Shown here: positions 43,512 through 53,370 of the stretch, in pieces
How positions within the stretch are numbered: position 1 is the stretch's first letter
Layout: the number at the start of each line of letters is the position of its first letter
Origin: Saprospirales bacterium
GTDB lineage: Bacteria; Bacteroidota; Bacteroidia; Chitinophagales; Saprospiraceae
Direction of reading: 5' to 3'
Assembly (NCBI GenBank): GCA_016711045.1
Contig: JADJTT010000001.1
Location: 186,001 to 250,000 of the forward strand
DNA length: 64,000 nucleotides
Made by a program: the position numbers and the translations under genes
Notes under the pieces: generated by a model
What the model was told of the DNA's origin: nothing
Seen by the model: only the letters and a program-made list of their open reading frames with translations
The model's database searches: none

Positions 43512-45824
43512 GTGAAAACACAACTGCTACGCCTCCTCCTTCCGGTCCTGCTACTGCCGGCTTTTTTGCCCGCGCAAGATCCGTTCCCCGCCTTGCCCCC
43601 TGTATTCAAGGACGATGTGATCCCGCGAATAGACATCCTGTTGCCCCCGGATTCACTGGATATCCTGCTTGCGCCGGGCAATGAGGAAAGCAACTACCAC
43701 TGGCACGGTACTTTCATTTTTGATAACGGGGATCAGGTCGACACCGTCGATAATATCGGTTTCCGGCTTCGGGGCAACACATCTCGCTATGCAGCTAAAA
43801 AGTCGTTCAAGGTCTCTTTCAACACCTATGAGCCGGGGCGAAAATGGGAAGGGCTTGAAAAGCTAAATCTCAACGGAGAGCACAACGATCCCGCCGTGAT
43901 CCGCTCCAAGATATGCTGGGACCTGCTGCGTTGGATCGACGTGCCTGCACCCCGGTCCAACCATGTCGAGTTATACATCAATGGCGATTTCTACGGCCTC
44001 TACATCAATGTGGAGCACATCGATGAAGAATTTGTGCAACTGCGCTATGGCAACAACGATGGGAATCTATACAAATGCCTCTATCCTGCCGACCTGGTGT
44101 ATAAGGGCAACAATCCAGACTTGTATAAGGAAGAATTCTGGGGCCGCAGGGCTTATGAACTGATTACCAATACTGATCTGGATGACTACTCCGACCTGGC
44201 CCATTTTATCGACGTGCTCAACAATACGCCACTTGCTAATCTGCCCTGTGAACTGGAGCAGGTCTTTGAAGTAGACACCTACCTCAAAGCGATAGCCTTC
44301 GATGTCCTTTCCGGCAATTGGGATGGGTCCATTTTCAATAAGAACAACTTCTATCTCTACCACAACCTGGCTACCGGCAAATTCGAATACATACCCTACG
44401 ACCTCGATAATACATTGGGCATCGACTGGCTGGGTAAAGATTGGATCACCCGCAATATATACGATTGGGGTCCTTCCAATGAAGCTCGTCCCATCTACGA
44501 CCGCATCCTTGCCGTGCCCGAATACAGAGACCGGTATTCCTATTATACAAATCAGATTTTAGCGCTATTTTTTGTAGAAAGCACCCTCTTCCCTTATATC
44601 GAGCATATTAAAACCATGATCGGGCCTTCCGCGGAAGCCGACCCTTACCGCCCGCTGGATTATGGTTTCACCTTTAGCGACTTTCTCAATTCTTACGAGA
44701 ATGCCCTGCCCTTTTTTCATACGCCTACCGGACTCAAACCCTATATCACCGGCCGCAGGAATACCGCCTTGCAGCAATTGGATTTGAACGCGATCCCGCC
44801 CATCATCACCGGTGTCAAAAATAACTATCCAAACTTATTGCAGGATATTTCCGTCAGCGCCCGGTTTGAAGATGATGGGGCCGTCATTACCCGGGAACTT
44901 TGCTACCAGATCGATGGGCAAAACCTCACCTGTGTAGAGATGGTAGACGATGGGCAGCACGCTGACGGGGGCTCTGGCGACGGGATATCCGGGGCGATCA
45001 TACCCGCAGTCAACCAACCTGTTTTTTTTGAATATTATGTGCGTGCAGTGGATAATTCCGGGAAGGAAAGCCATCAGCCCGTCTGCGGCTTTACCTCACT
45101 GGCTATCGGGAATGCGCCTGTGCCACTGGTGATCAATGAGTTCATGGCCAGCAATACCGGAACCTTCGCTGACGAAGCCGGGGAATACGACGACTGGCTG
45201 GAGATCTTCAGCCTGAGTGACGTGCAGATCTACCTTGGCAACTACTATCTCTCCGATGACCCCGCCGTGCCTGATAAGTGGCCCATGCCTGAAATCTGGA
45301 TACAGCCAGGCCAATACCTCATTTTTTGGGCAGATGGCGAAATCGCTCAAAGCATTTACCACACCAATTTCAAACTGGATGCAGGAGGGGAATATGTGGG
45401 CATCTATTCCGATGCCGCCGGCAATTACGCCCTCATCGACGGCGTTGGGTTTGGCGCGCAGGAAACAGATGCAGCGTTGGGTCGACTGCCCAATGGCACA
45501 GGCCCCATTCAGCCTGTTTTCCCAACACCAGGCGCCGAGAATCAGCCCTTGACAGGAGTAGAATATATTTCTACGCAGTCTATTTCCCTGGCTATTTATC
45601 CCAACCCAAGCTCCGGCACCATTCGAGTAGAGTGGAAAAAAACCTTGCTTCCCGAAGCGACTATTCAGGTGCAAAACGTTTGGGGGGAAATCCTTTTCAC
45701 CCGAAAAGACATTCAAGACCAAGGCACTACATTAAACCTGGAAAATTTGCCGGCCGGCATCTATTTCATTCAGGTAGTCGCAGAGAATGGCGTGCGTGGA
45801 ACGGGCCGGATCATAAAAGAATGA
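43512..45824 (+). CDS. CotH kinase-fold protein with lamin-tail and T9SS sorting domains
   Basis: The 770-residue precursor has a signal peptide (to LPAQD, residue 22) and a CotH-like kinase domain (about 80-420): GFRLRGNTSRYAAKKSFKVSF, then KLNLNGEHNDPAVIRSKICW and YIPYDLDNTLGIDW with the catalytic-type Asp pair. A lamin-tail-type beta domain follows (VINEFMASNTGTFADEAGEYDDWLE, about 540-680) and a type IX sorting tail (LAIYPNPSSGTIRVEW). CotH proteins are atypical kinases that phosphorylate coat proteins in spores; extracellular bacterial versions are little studied. Start is GTG at 43512, giving a proper signal peptide. Terminators follow. Confidence 0.9.
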   Translation: MKTQLLRLLLPVLLLPAFLPAQDPFPALPPVFKDDVIPRIDILLPPDSLDILLAPGNEESNYHWHGTFIFDNGDQVDTVDNIGFRLRGNTSRYAAKKSFKVSFNTYEPGRKWEGLEKLNLNGEHNDPAVIRSKICWDLLRWIDVPAPRSNHVELYINGDFYGLYINVEHIDEEFVQLRYGNNDGNLYKCLYPADLVYKGNNPDLYKEEFWGRRAYELITNTDLDDYSDLAHFIDVLNNTPLANLPCELEQVFEVDTYLKAIAFDVLSGNWDGSIFNKNNFYLYHNLATGKFEYIPYDLDNTLGIDWLGKDWITRNIYDWGPSNEARPIYDRILAVPEYRDRYSYYTNQILALFFVESTLFPYIEHIKTMIGPSAEADPYRPLDYGFTFSDFLNSYENALPFFHTPTGLKPYITGRRNTALQQLDLNAIPPIITGVKNNYPNLLQDISVSARFEDDGAVITRELCYQIDGQNLTCVEMVDDGQHADGGSGDGISGAIIPAVNQPVFFEYYVRAVDNSGKESHQPVCGFTSLAIGNAPVPLVINEFMASNTGTFADEAGEYDDWLEIFSLSDVQIYLGNYYLSDDPAVPDKWPMPEIWIQPGQYLIFWADGEIAQSIYHTNFKLDAGGEYVGIYSDAAGNYALIDGVGFGAQETDAALGRLPNGTGPIQPVFPTPGAENQPLTGVEYISTQSISLAIYPNPSSGTIRVEWKKTLLPEATIQVQNVWGEILFTRKDIQDQGTTLNLENLPAGIYFIQVVAENGVRGTGRIIKE

Positions 45825-45851
45825 AGTTCTATCGGGCTTCATTCTTTTTTC
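45816..45851 (+). terminator. Intrinsic terminator at the CotH stop codon
   Basis: AAAGAATGAAG (45816-45826) pairs with CTTCATTCTTT (45837-45847) around a ten-base loop, followed by T residues to 45850. The stop codon TGA is inside the left arm. Confidence 0.8.
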
Positions 45852-45938
45852 GTTTCCGTTTCCGAGCACTAAAAGCCCTTGACAGACTCCACGACAGGCC
45901 CTGCAACTTGTGGTTCAATTGGCAAGAAACTTCTGATG

Positions 45939-45979
45939 AGCGCCGGGGGGATAAACCCCTTTGGCGCTTGTTTTTTTTG
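45939..45979 (+). terminator. Second intrinsic terminator
   Basis: AGCGCC (45939-45944) pairs with GGCGCT (45963-45968), with an inner GGGG/CCCC helix, and is followed by a run of T to 45979. It lies 14 bases before the start of the next gene, so it could attenuate read-through into the methyltransferase. Confidence 0.7.
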
Positions 45980-45992
45980 TTACTTTCACCCC

Positions 45993-46610
45993 ATGAACTG
46001 GTACGACCAATACATATTACCCTATATCATTCATTTGGTTTGTCAAACCGAATATGCCGGACAGAAAAGGGCACGAGTCGTCCCCATGGCCAGCGGGGAA
46101 GTCTTGGAGATAGGAATCGGATCGGGCCTGAATTTGCCCTATTACGATGAAAAAAAGGTGCACCGGGTGGTGGGCATCGACCCGTCGAGCAGGTTGTGGA
46201 GGATGCAACCGGAGCATACCAAAAATCTGCCATTCCCGGTAGAATTCATCCAGGCCTCAGCCGAAGCCATTCCGCTGGAAGATCAGTCGGTCGATACGGT
46301 GCTGACAACCTTTACACTTTGTTCCATCCCCGACCTGCCCAAAGCCCTGGAGGAAATAAGCCGTGTACTGAAACCATCCGGCCGGTTTATTTTTTTCGAA
46401 CATGGCAAGGCTCCCGACCATAGTGTACAACACTGGCAAAACTCGATCAATCCCGTATGGAAACGAGTGAGTGGGGGATGCAACCTGAACCGGGACATCC
46501 CCGGATTGCTCGAAGCCAATGGATTTGCCTTTGAAACCCTTGATGAACAATACGACTCCGGCTGGAAACCAGCCAGTTATCACTATTGGGGAATTGCAAA
46601 AAAAAAGTAA
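45993..46610 (+). CDS. Class I SAM-dependent methyltransferase
   Basis: A 205-residue methyltransferase with motif I VLEIGIGSGLNLPYY, the strand 2 acidic residue in VVGIDPSSRL, and SADAIPLEDQSVDTVLTTF-like motif II (ASAEAIPLEDQSVDTVLTTF). Motif III is FIFFEHGK. The family resembles UbiE/METTL7-type enzymes. The start at 45993 (MNWYDQYILPYIIHLVC) is preferred; the earlier open frame crosses a terminator. The gene has a terminator immediately before it, so transcription probably depends on a promoter within the terminator region or on read-through. Substrate unknown. Confidence 0.9.
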   Translation: MNWYDQYILPYIIHLVCQTEYAGQKRARVVPMASGEVLEIGIGSGLNLPYYDEKKVHRVVGIDPSSRLWRMQPEHTKNLPFPVEFIQASAEAIPLEDQSVDTVLTTFTLCSIPDLPKALEEISRVLKPSGRFIFFEHGKAPDHSVQHWQNSINPVWKRVSGGCNLNRDIPGLLEANGFAFETLDEQYDSGWKPASYHYWGIAKKK

Positions 46611-46642
46611 AACAAGCCGAAAATGTGGTTAAACAGGCTTGT
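46600..46642 (-). terminator. Intrinsic terminator of the small membrane-protein gene
   Basis: ACAAGCC (46612-46618) and GGCTTGT (46636-46642) form the stem, the stop codon of the minus-strand gene lies in the loop (46629-46631), and on the minus strand a T-rich tract (TTTTACTTTTTTTTT) follows. Confidence 0.65.
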
Positions 46643-47267
46643 GATTCTGGCGCAGTATCCACCAAATTAGCAGGCTGAGAAGTGCGGCAAAGAAACACCA
46701 CACGGAAGCCATAAAGCCCATATAAAACAGGATTGTCACCAATAACGCAGCAATCGCACAGGCGCCAAAGACCGACATCTTTTTATAGCTGGAAATGAAA
46801 AACGGTCCGCAGACAATCACTACATAAAGTACGGTACGCAGTATCCCAAAAGGATATTTGGGTCCGTAGCGAATGTGATTTCTCTCGACTACGGCCTCCA
46901 CCCCAAACTGGGCGGTACTGATTATCATATAGATCGCGAGCAATACGCCTGCTGCCAGGAAAATGCGTAAGACCTTTTCCCGAAGCGCCTTTTTCTCCAA
47001 AAGCCACACCGCTAAAGGAATCCAAACCGGCCAGAAGATCTGGGCAAAAAAGAAAAAAACATACGTCGACACCCCCTCCCATCCTGCATATTGGGGTTTT
47101 GTCAATGCCAGCCACAGCAGTCCCTCTGAAAATTGTTGTACGGAAAAAAACAAGGGAATACCCGCCAAAGCCCATTCCGAAGGTTTCCTGGCCTGGCTAA
47201 AGGTAGCAACTCCCGCACCCAACAGCAATGCACTTGCGCCAAAACTGGCTCCTGCAGAAAAACACAT
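46629..47267 (-). CDS. Small polytopic membrane protein (DUF6629-like)
   Basis: A 212-residue protein with about seven hydrophobic helices and no enzyme motif. The N-terminus MCFSAGASFGASALLLGAGV and the following QARKPSEWALAGIPLFFSVQQFSEGLLW match a family of bacterial membrane proteins of unknown function that begin MCFSA. The Cys-Phe-Ser start is conserved in that family as I remember it. It has its own terminator and diverges from thrA across a 130-base gap. Role unknown. Confidence 0.8.
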   Translation of the reverse strand: MCFSAGASFGASALLLGAGVATFSQARKPSEWALAGIPLFFSVQQFSEGLLWLALTKPQYAGWEGVSTYVFFFFAQIFWPVWIPLAVWLLEKKALREKVLRIFLAAGVLLAIYMIISTAQFGVEAVVERNHIRYGPKYPFGILRTVLYVVIVCGPFFISSYKKMSVFGACAIAALLVTILFYMGFMASVWCFFAALLSLLIWWILRQNHKPV

Positions 47268-47366
47268 GGCAAGTTTTTTTTATCTACCTTCCTATCTATT
47301 CTGAATACAAAGTAACTAGAAAAAAAAGACGCAAAACATGACAATTATCAATAGAGCCCATTTGCG

Positions 47367-47374
47367 TACTTTTG
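47367..47374 (+). promoter_or_regulatory. Candidate -7 element for thrA
   Basis: TACTTTTG fully matches TAnnTTTG and lies 23 bases before the thrA ATG. No TTTG is found at the expected -33 distance. Confidence 0.45.
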
Positions 47375-47397
47375 TGCCCAATTAATTTAAGACTCCC

Positions 47398-49846
47398 ATG
47401 ATCGTACTCAAATTCGGTGGCACTTCTGTTGCCGATGCCCAGCGCTTGAAAAACGTAGCCGATATCATCCGGCGCCAACAGAAGAAAAAGAAAAAGGTTG
47501 TAGCGGTACTGTCTGCCCTCTCCGGGGTTACCGACAGCCTGCTGCGTATGTGCTACCTGGCCTCCCTTCGGGATAACACATATCTGGAGTTGTTTGCACA
47601 AGTACATAACCGGCACCTGGATACCATCCATACGCTGAACCTGAAAGAAGACTCCAAGTTGGATTCTTTTGTAAAGGAAGCTTTCGCCGAACTTCAAAAC
47701 ATGCTGCACGGCGTTTACCTCCTTCGCGAACAATCTCCACGTACACTTGATTTTGTGAGTGCGTTCGGTGAATTGCTTTCCACCCGCATCTTGTATGCCT
47801 ATTTTCAACTTTTGCAAATACCGTCTTCCTTTTGGGATGGGCGGGCGCTCATACAGACCGACGAACACTTTGGGGCAGCCAGGGTCGATTTTAGAGCTAC
47901 CAACAAAAACCTTCGACACGCTTTTGACAAGCTTAAAGGGGTGGGGTTGATGACCGGATTCATCGCTTCTACCGCACAAAACGAAACCACTACCCTGGGC
48001 CGGGGAGGTTCCGACTATACAGCCGCCATCGTTGGCGCTGCACTCGACGCAGAAGAGATCCAGATCTGGACCGACGTCGACGGGGTCATGACCGCTGATC
48101 CCCGGAAAGTGAAAAAGGCTTTTTCTATCCCATCCATGACCTACGAAGAAGCCATGGAGCTTTCCCATTTCGGCGCCAAAGTGATCCATCCGCCAACCAT
48201 CCAGCCGGCCATGGCAAAGGGGATTCCACTGTACATCAAAAATTCTTTCCACCCGGAACACCCCGGCACCCGCATTTCCAAAAAACAAACCGACAAAACC
48301 CATCTCATTAAAGGAATATCCTCGATCGATGACGTTTCGCTGCTCACGGTGAAAGGAAGCGGCATGGTAGGGGTAGCAGGTACCTCCGCCCGGTTGTTCA
48401 ATGCCATTTATGGCGCCGGGGTTAACGTCATTCTCATCACCCAGGGTTCCTCCGAGCATTCGATCAGTTTTGCCGTGAAACCCTCGGATACAAAAGCCGC
48501 CAGGCAACGCATCGAAAGTGCGTTCGAACTGGAAATGCAGGTAAAACTGATCGAACCGGTACAAGTGGAAGAAGGCCTGTCGGTAATAGCGGTGATTGGG
48601 GAAAATATGCGCCACACCCCTGGCGTTTCCGGCCGCCTCTTTCAGGCACTCGGGAAAACGGGATCAACGTGGTAGCCATTGCCCAAGGGTCGAGCGAGCT
48701 TAACGTCTCCTGGTCATCGGCAAACACGACCTGGCTAAAGCGCTCAACTCCCTGCACCAGGGCTTATTTTTAAGCGAAAATAAGATCCTTAATGTGTTTC
48801 TCGTCGGCGTCGGACTGATAGGCAGCACCTTGCTGCAACAGTTGGAAAAACAACGGCAGTTTATCCGCGAGTCGAAAATGCTGGAGATCAATTTGGCAGG
48901 TATCGCCAACAGCCGCCAAATGGTACTGGATGAAAGCGGGATATCCATCGACAGCTACCGCGAGCGGCTGCAGGAGGGAGAAGCCATGGACCTCGCTGCA
49001 TTCGTCGATCGCATGAACCGGATGAATTTACCTCAGAGCATCTTTGTAGACTGTACCTCCAGCCCTGAAGTCGTAAAAAGCTATCGCACGGTCCTGTCCG
49101 ACAGCATCTCCATCGTCACTCCCAATAAATTGGGCAATTCAGGCAAATACCGCGATTACCAAAAGCTGCAAACCCTGGCCAAACGGCGTAACGTGCGGTT
49201 TTTATACGAGACCAATGTCGGCGCAGGCCTTCCTGTGATCAACACGCTTAAAGACCTGTTGCACAGCGGCGATCGCATCATCCGGATCGAAGCGGTATTG
49301 TCGGGCACCCTTTCTTATATTTTCAATAATTATAAAAAAGGAGAATCCTTTAGTTCCATCGTACGGGAAGCCCATGCCCGCGGATTTACCGAGCCCGACC
49401 CGCGCGACGACCTCAGCGGGATGGACGTGGCGCGAAAACTGCTCATCCTCGCTCGCGAAACCGGCATCCCGCTCGAAATGAACGATATCCGGATCGAAAA
49501 GATACTGCCGGCAGCTTGCCGGAAAGCTCCTTCCGTCGACGCCTTTTTTGAAGAACTGGAAAAAGCCGACACCCATTTTGAAAAATACCTGGATCGCGCT
49601 CAAGCCAACGGCACCGTACTGCGGTTTATAGCCCAGCTGGAAAACGGGAACGCCTCGATAGCCCTCCGGGAAGTCGATGCAGGGCATCCCTTTTTCTTCC
49701 TATCCGGCAGCGATAATATCATCTCCTACACGACCGATCGCTATCTTGAGCGTCCCCTGGTAGTGAAAGGTCCGGGGGCTGGAGCAGAAGTGACTGCGGC
49801 AGGGGTTTTTGCGGAAATTATCAGTATTGGAAATTATTTTGAATAA
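47398..49846 (+). CDS. thrA: Bifunctional aspartokinase/homoserine dehydrogenase, with two frameshifts
   Basis: Two frames (47398-48675 and about 48794-49846), joined by a stretch in the third, make one protein of about 816 residues. The aspartokinase starts MIVLKFGGTSVADAQRL and continues through two ACT domains; the homoserine dehydrogenase has VFLVGVGLIGSTLLQQL and the catalytic region of NVGAGLPVINTL. Adding one G to GGG at 48652-48654 and one to GG at 48712-48713 restores GENGINVVAIAQGSSELNVSWVIGKHD. Both are in G runs. It catalyses the first and third steps of threonine synthesis. The gene after it is thrC; thrB, normally between, is missing. Confidence 0.92.
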
Positions 49847-49861
49847 AAACAACAACCGAAG

Positions 49862-51166
49862 GTGCGCTACTATTCTACCAACGATAAAACGGCCTTTGTC
49901 AGCCTGCGGGAGGCCGTACTGAAAGGCTTACCGGATGACAACGGCCTGTTTATGCCCGAATCGATCCCTAATATTCCAGAGGATGTACAGCGGCAGTTCC
50001 CTTTCTGGAATTTGACGGAGATTGCCAGCTATGTCTCTCAAAGATTTCTGGATGGAGACTTACCAGATTCGGTCATTCGCGAGATTGCCGAAGGCGCCAT
50101 CAACTTCGACGCACCGCTGGTGCAACTGGATGACAACCTGCATGTATTGGAATTATTTCATGGTCCGACCCTCGCTTTCAAGGACTTTGGCGCCCGGTTC
50201 ATGGCGCGGCTGATGGCCTGGCTGGTGCGGGGGGACAACCAAAAACTGACCATTCTCGTAGCCACTTCCGGTGATACGGGTGGAGCGGTAGCTTCCGGTT
50301 TTTTGGGTCTGGAAGGTATCGAGGTGATCATTCTATACCCTTCGGGGAAAGTGAGTCCCCTGCAGGAAAAACAACTCACCACCTTTGGACAAAATATTAC
50401 GGCCCTGGAGATCGAGGGCAACTTCGACGATTGCCAGCACCTGGTCAAACAAGCTTTTCTGGATAAAGACCTGCAATCGCAATGCCGGCTGACCTCTGCC
50501 AACAGCATCAATATCAGCCGGCTTATTCCGCAGACTTTTTATTATTTCCATGCCGCTACCCGGCCTCAACTGAAAAAAAAGCCAGCGGTTTTTTCCGTGC
50601 CAAGCGGCAACTTCGGCAACCTCTGTGCTGGGCTAATCGCCCAACGTATGGGCGCCCCGATAGCTCATTTCATCGCCTCCACCAATGTCAATGACGTAGT
50701 ACCCGAATATCTGAAGACTGGTCAGTTTCAATCCCGCAAGTCCATTGCCACCATTTCCAATGCGATGGATGTAGGCAATCCAAGCAATTTTTGGCGCATG
50801 GCGAGTCTGTATGATCAGGATTTGGAACGCATGAGAAAAGATATTTCGGGATACGCATTTTCTGACGAAGCCACCCGGGCAGCTATGCAGGAAATATTCC
50901 GGCGCTACCAGTACCTCATTGATCCGCATGGCGCGGTGGGTTACCTGGGATGGAAAGCGTATTCTGCTGAAATCCAGCACGACATACAAGGAATCGTAGT
51001 GGAAACTGCGCACCCGGCCAAGTTTGTGGAGGTAGTGGAAGAAACCCTGCACATGGACCTGGAAATCCCCCGGCAACTAAAAGAGGCAGCGGATAAACCC
51101 AAATTATCCATCAAACTACCCGCTGTGTTTGAGGCATTAAAAGCCCATCTTTTGCATAAGAAATAA
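49862..51166 (+). CDS. thrC: Threonine synthase
   Basis: A 434-residue PLP enzyme that converts phosphohomoserine to threonine. The N-terminus RYYSTNDKTAFVSLREAVLKG is typical of the short (ThrC1) class. The PLP Lys lies in HGPTLAFKDFGARF, and ATSGDTGGAVASGF is the phosphate loop. Start is GTG at 49862, 15 bases after thrA. Downstream, a signal-peptide protein begins after 49 bases and belongs to another function. Homoserine kinase is needed for its substrate and must be encoded elsewhere. Confidence 0.96.
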   Translation: MRYYSTNDKTAFVSLREAVLKGLPDDNGLFMPESIPNIPEDVQRQFPFWNLTEIASYVSQRFLDGDLPDSVIREIAEGAINFDAPLVQLDDNLHVLELFHGPTLAFKDFGARFMARLMAWLVRGDNQKLTILVATSGDTGGAVASGFLGLEGIEVIILYPSGKVSPLQEKQLTTFGQNITALEIEGNFDDCQHLVKQAFLDKDLQSQCRLTSANSINISRLIPQTFYYFHAATRPQLKKKPAVFSVPSGNFGNLCAGLIAQRMGAPIAHFIASTNVNDVVPEYLKTGQFQSRKSIATISNAMDVGNPSNFWRMASLYDQDLERMRKDISGYAFSDEATRAAMQEIFRRYQYLIDPHGAVGYLGWKAYSAEIQHDIQGIVVETAHPAKFVEVVEETLHMDLEIPRQLKEAADKPKLSIKLPAVFEALKAHLLHKK

Positions 51167-51215
51167 GTTTAGACACACTTTTGCCGTTAACAGGGATAAC
51201 CAGAAGGGAAAATCT

Positions 51216-52358
51216 ATGAAAAAGATCAGCCTTTTAATCCTGATCCAGGTACTCCTCCTCCCCGTTCTCTCGGCGCAAACCGTGCGCCCAAGGATCATCG
51301 CCGGCACAGAAACCGGAGGTACGGTCATTCACTATGCCCAGCGTACTGGAATCTCTCCGTCTGTCGATTGGGCATTGCGGTTCAACCCTTACGTGATGGT
51401 CCGGATCGGCAGGCATTTCTTCCCCGGAATTGGCGTATCCAGAGAAGCAGGCCGCTTCCGGGGTATGCCGTTGGGACCGTTGAATGGAGTAGGCCTTCAT
51501 GCCCGTTACTACGTCCCATTGGCAATAAAGGATGATTGGATCATGGACCGGTTCCGGTTTTTCGGGGAAGGAGCCTGGTATCTGCTCGACCACTCAGTGA
51601 GCGATCAAACGGGAATCCAAGTCCTGGACGGATTCAGTAACCACGAGATTCGGTTGCTGGCCGGGGTAAACTTCCGGGCATTCAGCGGGCTCTATCTCAC
51701 GATGACCTACCACACCCGTTTTTATTCCCAGGGGAAGCCATTCCTGTTTAACCCCTCTGTAGCGTTGGAATACCATTTTGGAGAAAAGCGCGCGCCCTTC
51801 ACGCCGGCTGCTCCGCCACCAGCCCCTGATAGAAAACCATTCAAAGTATACGACCCGGAGGGATTTTTAAAAAAGGTGGTTTTGGGCGCTTCCTACACCT
51901 TTATTTTCGACGATCAAAATACCGGCGACCTGTTTTACTATAAAGAGCACACCGTCAACCTCAACGCAGCCGTAGCGCTCGGCGCCGATCTGGATTTGGG
52001 GATCGCATGGCTATCGATTGGTGCTCGGGAAGGCACGAATCCAAGCCAGCGCTATACCCTCGCAGGCGCTTTTTTGCAATACAATTTCCTCCGAAACCAC
52101 CCAAGCATACGGGCCTTTGCAGAAACGGGTTTCTATCGGGGTAATTACTGCACGTGTGGCGACGAGGCTCCCTATTTCAAGCCTAACCTGTCGTACATTC
52201 CGTTCGGTGGCGGCTTGGAAAGCAGGTTATTTAAAAGTCCACACTGGTACCTCGACTTATCATTCCTCTGGTACCAGCTCGTTTCACGCGTACCGGATGA
52301 GTACCCCTATGCATTCAGCCAGTATATCTTTGGGCTTAATTATCATTTTTCTCCATGA
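51216..52358 (+). CDS. Two-part beta-barrel-like outer membrane protein
   Basis: The 380-residue protein has a signal peptide (to LSAQT, residue 21). It looks like two beta-rich halves, residues of about 25-190 (ending FNPSVALEYHFGE) and 215-380 (ending SQYIFGLNYHFSP), joined by a Pro/Ala linker (FTPAAPPPAPDR). Each half ends with a Y-H-F-type strand as seen at the end of small outer-membrane barrels, suggesting a duplication or tandem barrels. No other motif is seen. Stands between thrC and a propeller lipoprotein gene, with 31 bases to the latter. Confidence 0.75.
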   Translation: MKKISLLILIQVLLLPVLSAQTVRPRIIAGTETGGTVIHYAQRTGISPSVDWALRFNPYVMVRIGRHFFPGIGVSREAGRFRGMPLGPLNGVGLHARYYVPLAIKDDWIMDRFRFFGEGAWYLLDHSVSDQTGIQVLDGFSNHEIRLLAGVNFRAFSGLYLTMTYHTRFYSQGKPFLFNPSVALEYHFGEKRAPFTPAAPPPAPDRKPFKVYDPEGFLKKVVLGASYTFIFDDQNTGDLFYYKEHTVNLNAAVALGADLDLGIAWLSIGAREGTNPSQRYTLAGAFLQYNFLRNHPSIRAFAETGFYRGNYCTCGDEAPYFKPNLSYIPFGGGLESRLFKSPHWYLDLSFLWYQLVSRVPDEYPYAFSQYIFGLNYHFSP

Positions 52359-52389
52359 CATGAAACTTTGATTATCTTAAAGAAAAAAT

Positions 52390-53370
52390 ATGAACCTACG
52401 CCATTTGCTTGCCTGGATATTATTTGTGATGCTCTTTGGTTGTGTGGATAAAGAGCCGCCAACAGCGCCTGTTGAAATTTCCCTGAGCACTTCAAGTGAC
52501 ACGGCGGAACTCTTTGCGCCTGAAATCATTTCCTCCCGGCACAATGAACGGGATATGGCCATTGCTCCGGACGGATCCGAAATTTTTTACACCCTTTCCA
52601 CCCCGGATAACGCCATCCGGGCCATCATCCAAATTGTCCAACTGGATGGAAAGTGGCAATCCCCCCGGGTAGCGCCATTTTCCGGCACCTATAGCGACAT
52701 TGAGCCCTTTTTCGCCCCCGATGGCAAACGCCTGTTTTTTTCCTCCAACCGTCCGACCGGCGATGGCGATAAAGGAGGTCAATACGACATTTGGTACGTC
52801 GAAAAGGAGGGTGCTGAATGGGGCTCCCCTCAAAACCTCGGCGCGCCGGTCAATACGCCGGTGGACGAATTCTATCCTTCGGTGGCGCGCAACGGGAACC
52901 TATATTTCACTGCGGCCTACAGTGCGTCCAAAGGTGCGGAGGACATTTACCGGAGCGTATTCCAGGATGGCCAATATCAGGCGCCGGTTTCGCTGGATTC
53001 AAACATCAATTCCGCCCGGTATGAGTTTAATGCCTTTATTTCTCCGGATGAGGACCTGATCGTGTTCAGCTCCTATGGAAGAGCAGATGATATGGGTGGG
53101 GGTGATTTATACGTGAGTACCCGAAACGAGAATGACGACTGGCTCCCTGCCCGAAATTTAGGCCCGCAGATCAATTCACCCAAGCTCGACTACTGTCCTT
53201 TTTTGGATATAGAACGGAAAGTCTTTTATTTCAGTAGTTCCCGACGCATACCGACCGTTCATGAAGACCTCCAGGTGCTCAACTATGCGCAGTTGCTGGA
53301 GGAATGCGAGGCCGTGGAGAACGGCATGGGGAACATTTACCGGGTAAATGCCCGACAACTTTTGGAATAA
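52390..53370 (+). CDS. PD40 beta-propeller lipoprotein
   Basis: The 326-residue product has an SPII lipobox (LFGCVD, Cys18 after a hydrophobic stretch) and blades of the PD40/WD40-like type: MAIAPDGSEIFYTLS, FFAPDGKRLFFSSNRPTG, PSVARNGNLYFTAAYSA, ISPDEDLIVFSSYGR. Such proteins are periplasmic or surface scaffolds related to TolB. The stop codon overlaps the start of the next gene (TAATG), so the two are co-translated. Confidence 0.88.
   Translation: MNLRHLLAWILFVMLFGCVDKEPPTAPVEISLSTSSDTAELFAPEIISSRHNERDMAIAPDGSEIFYTLSTPDNAIRAIIQIVQLDGKWQSPRVAPFSGTYSDIEPFFAPDGKRLFFSSNRPTGDGDKGGQYDIWYVEKEGAEWGSPQNLGAPVNTPVDEFYPSVARNGNLYFTAAYSASKGAEDIYRSVFQDGQYQAPVSLDSNINSARYEFNAFISPDEDLIVFSSYGRADDMGGGDLYVSTRNENDDWLPARNLGPQINSPKLDYCPFLDIERKVFYFSSSRRIPTVHEDLQVLNYAQLLEECEAVENGMGNIYRVNARQLLE

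Noticed and set aside
47296..48615. 439-codon open frame antisense to thrA
   Set aside because: It is the reverse reading of a conserved enzyme with no recognisable protein features.
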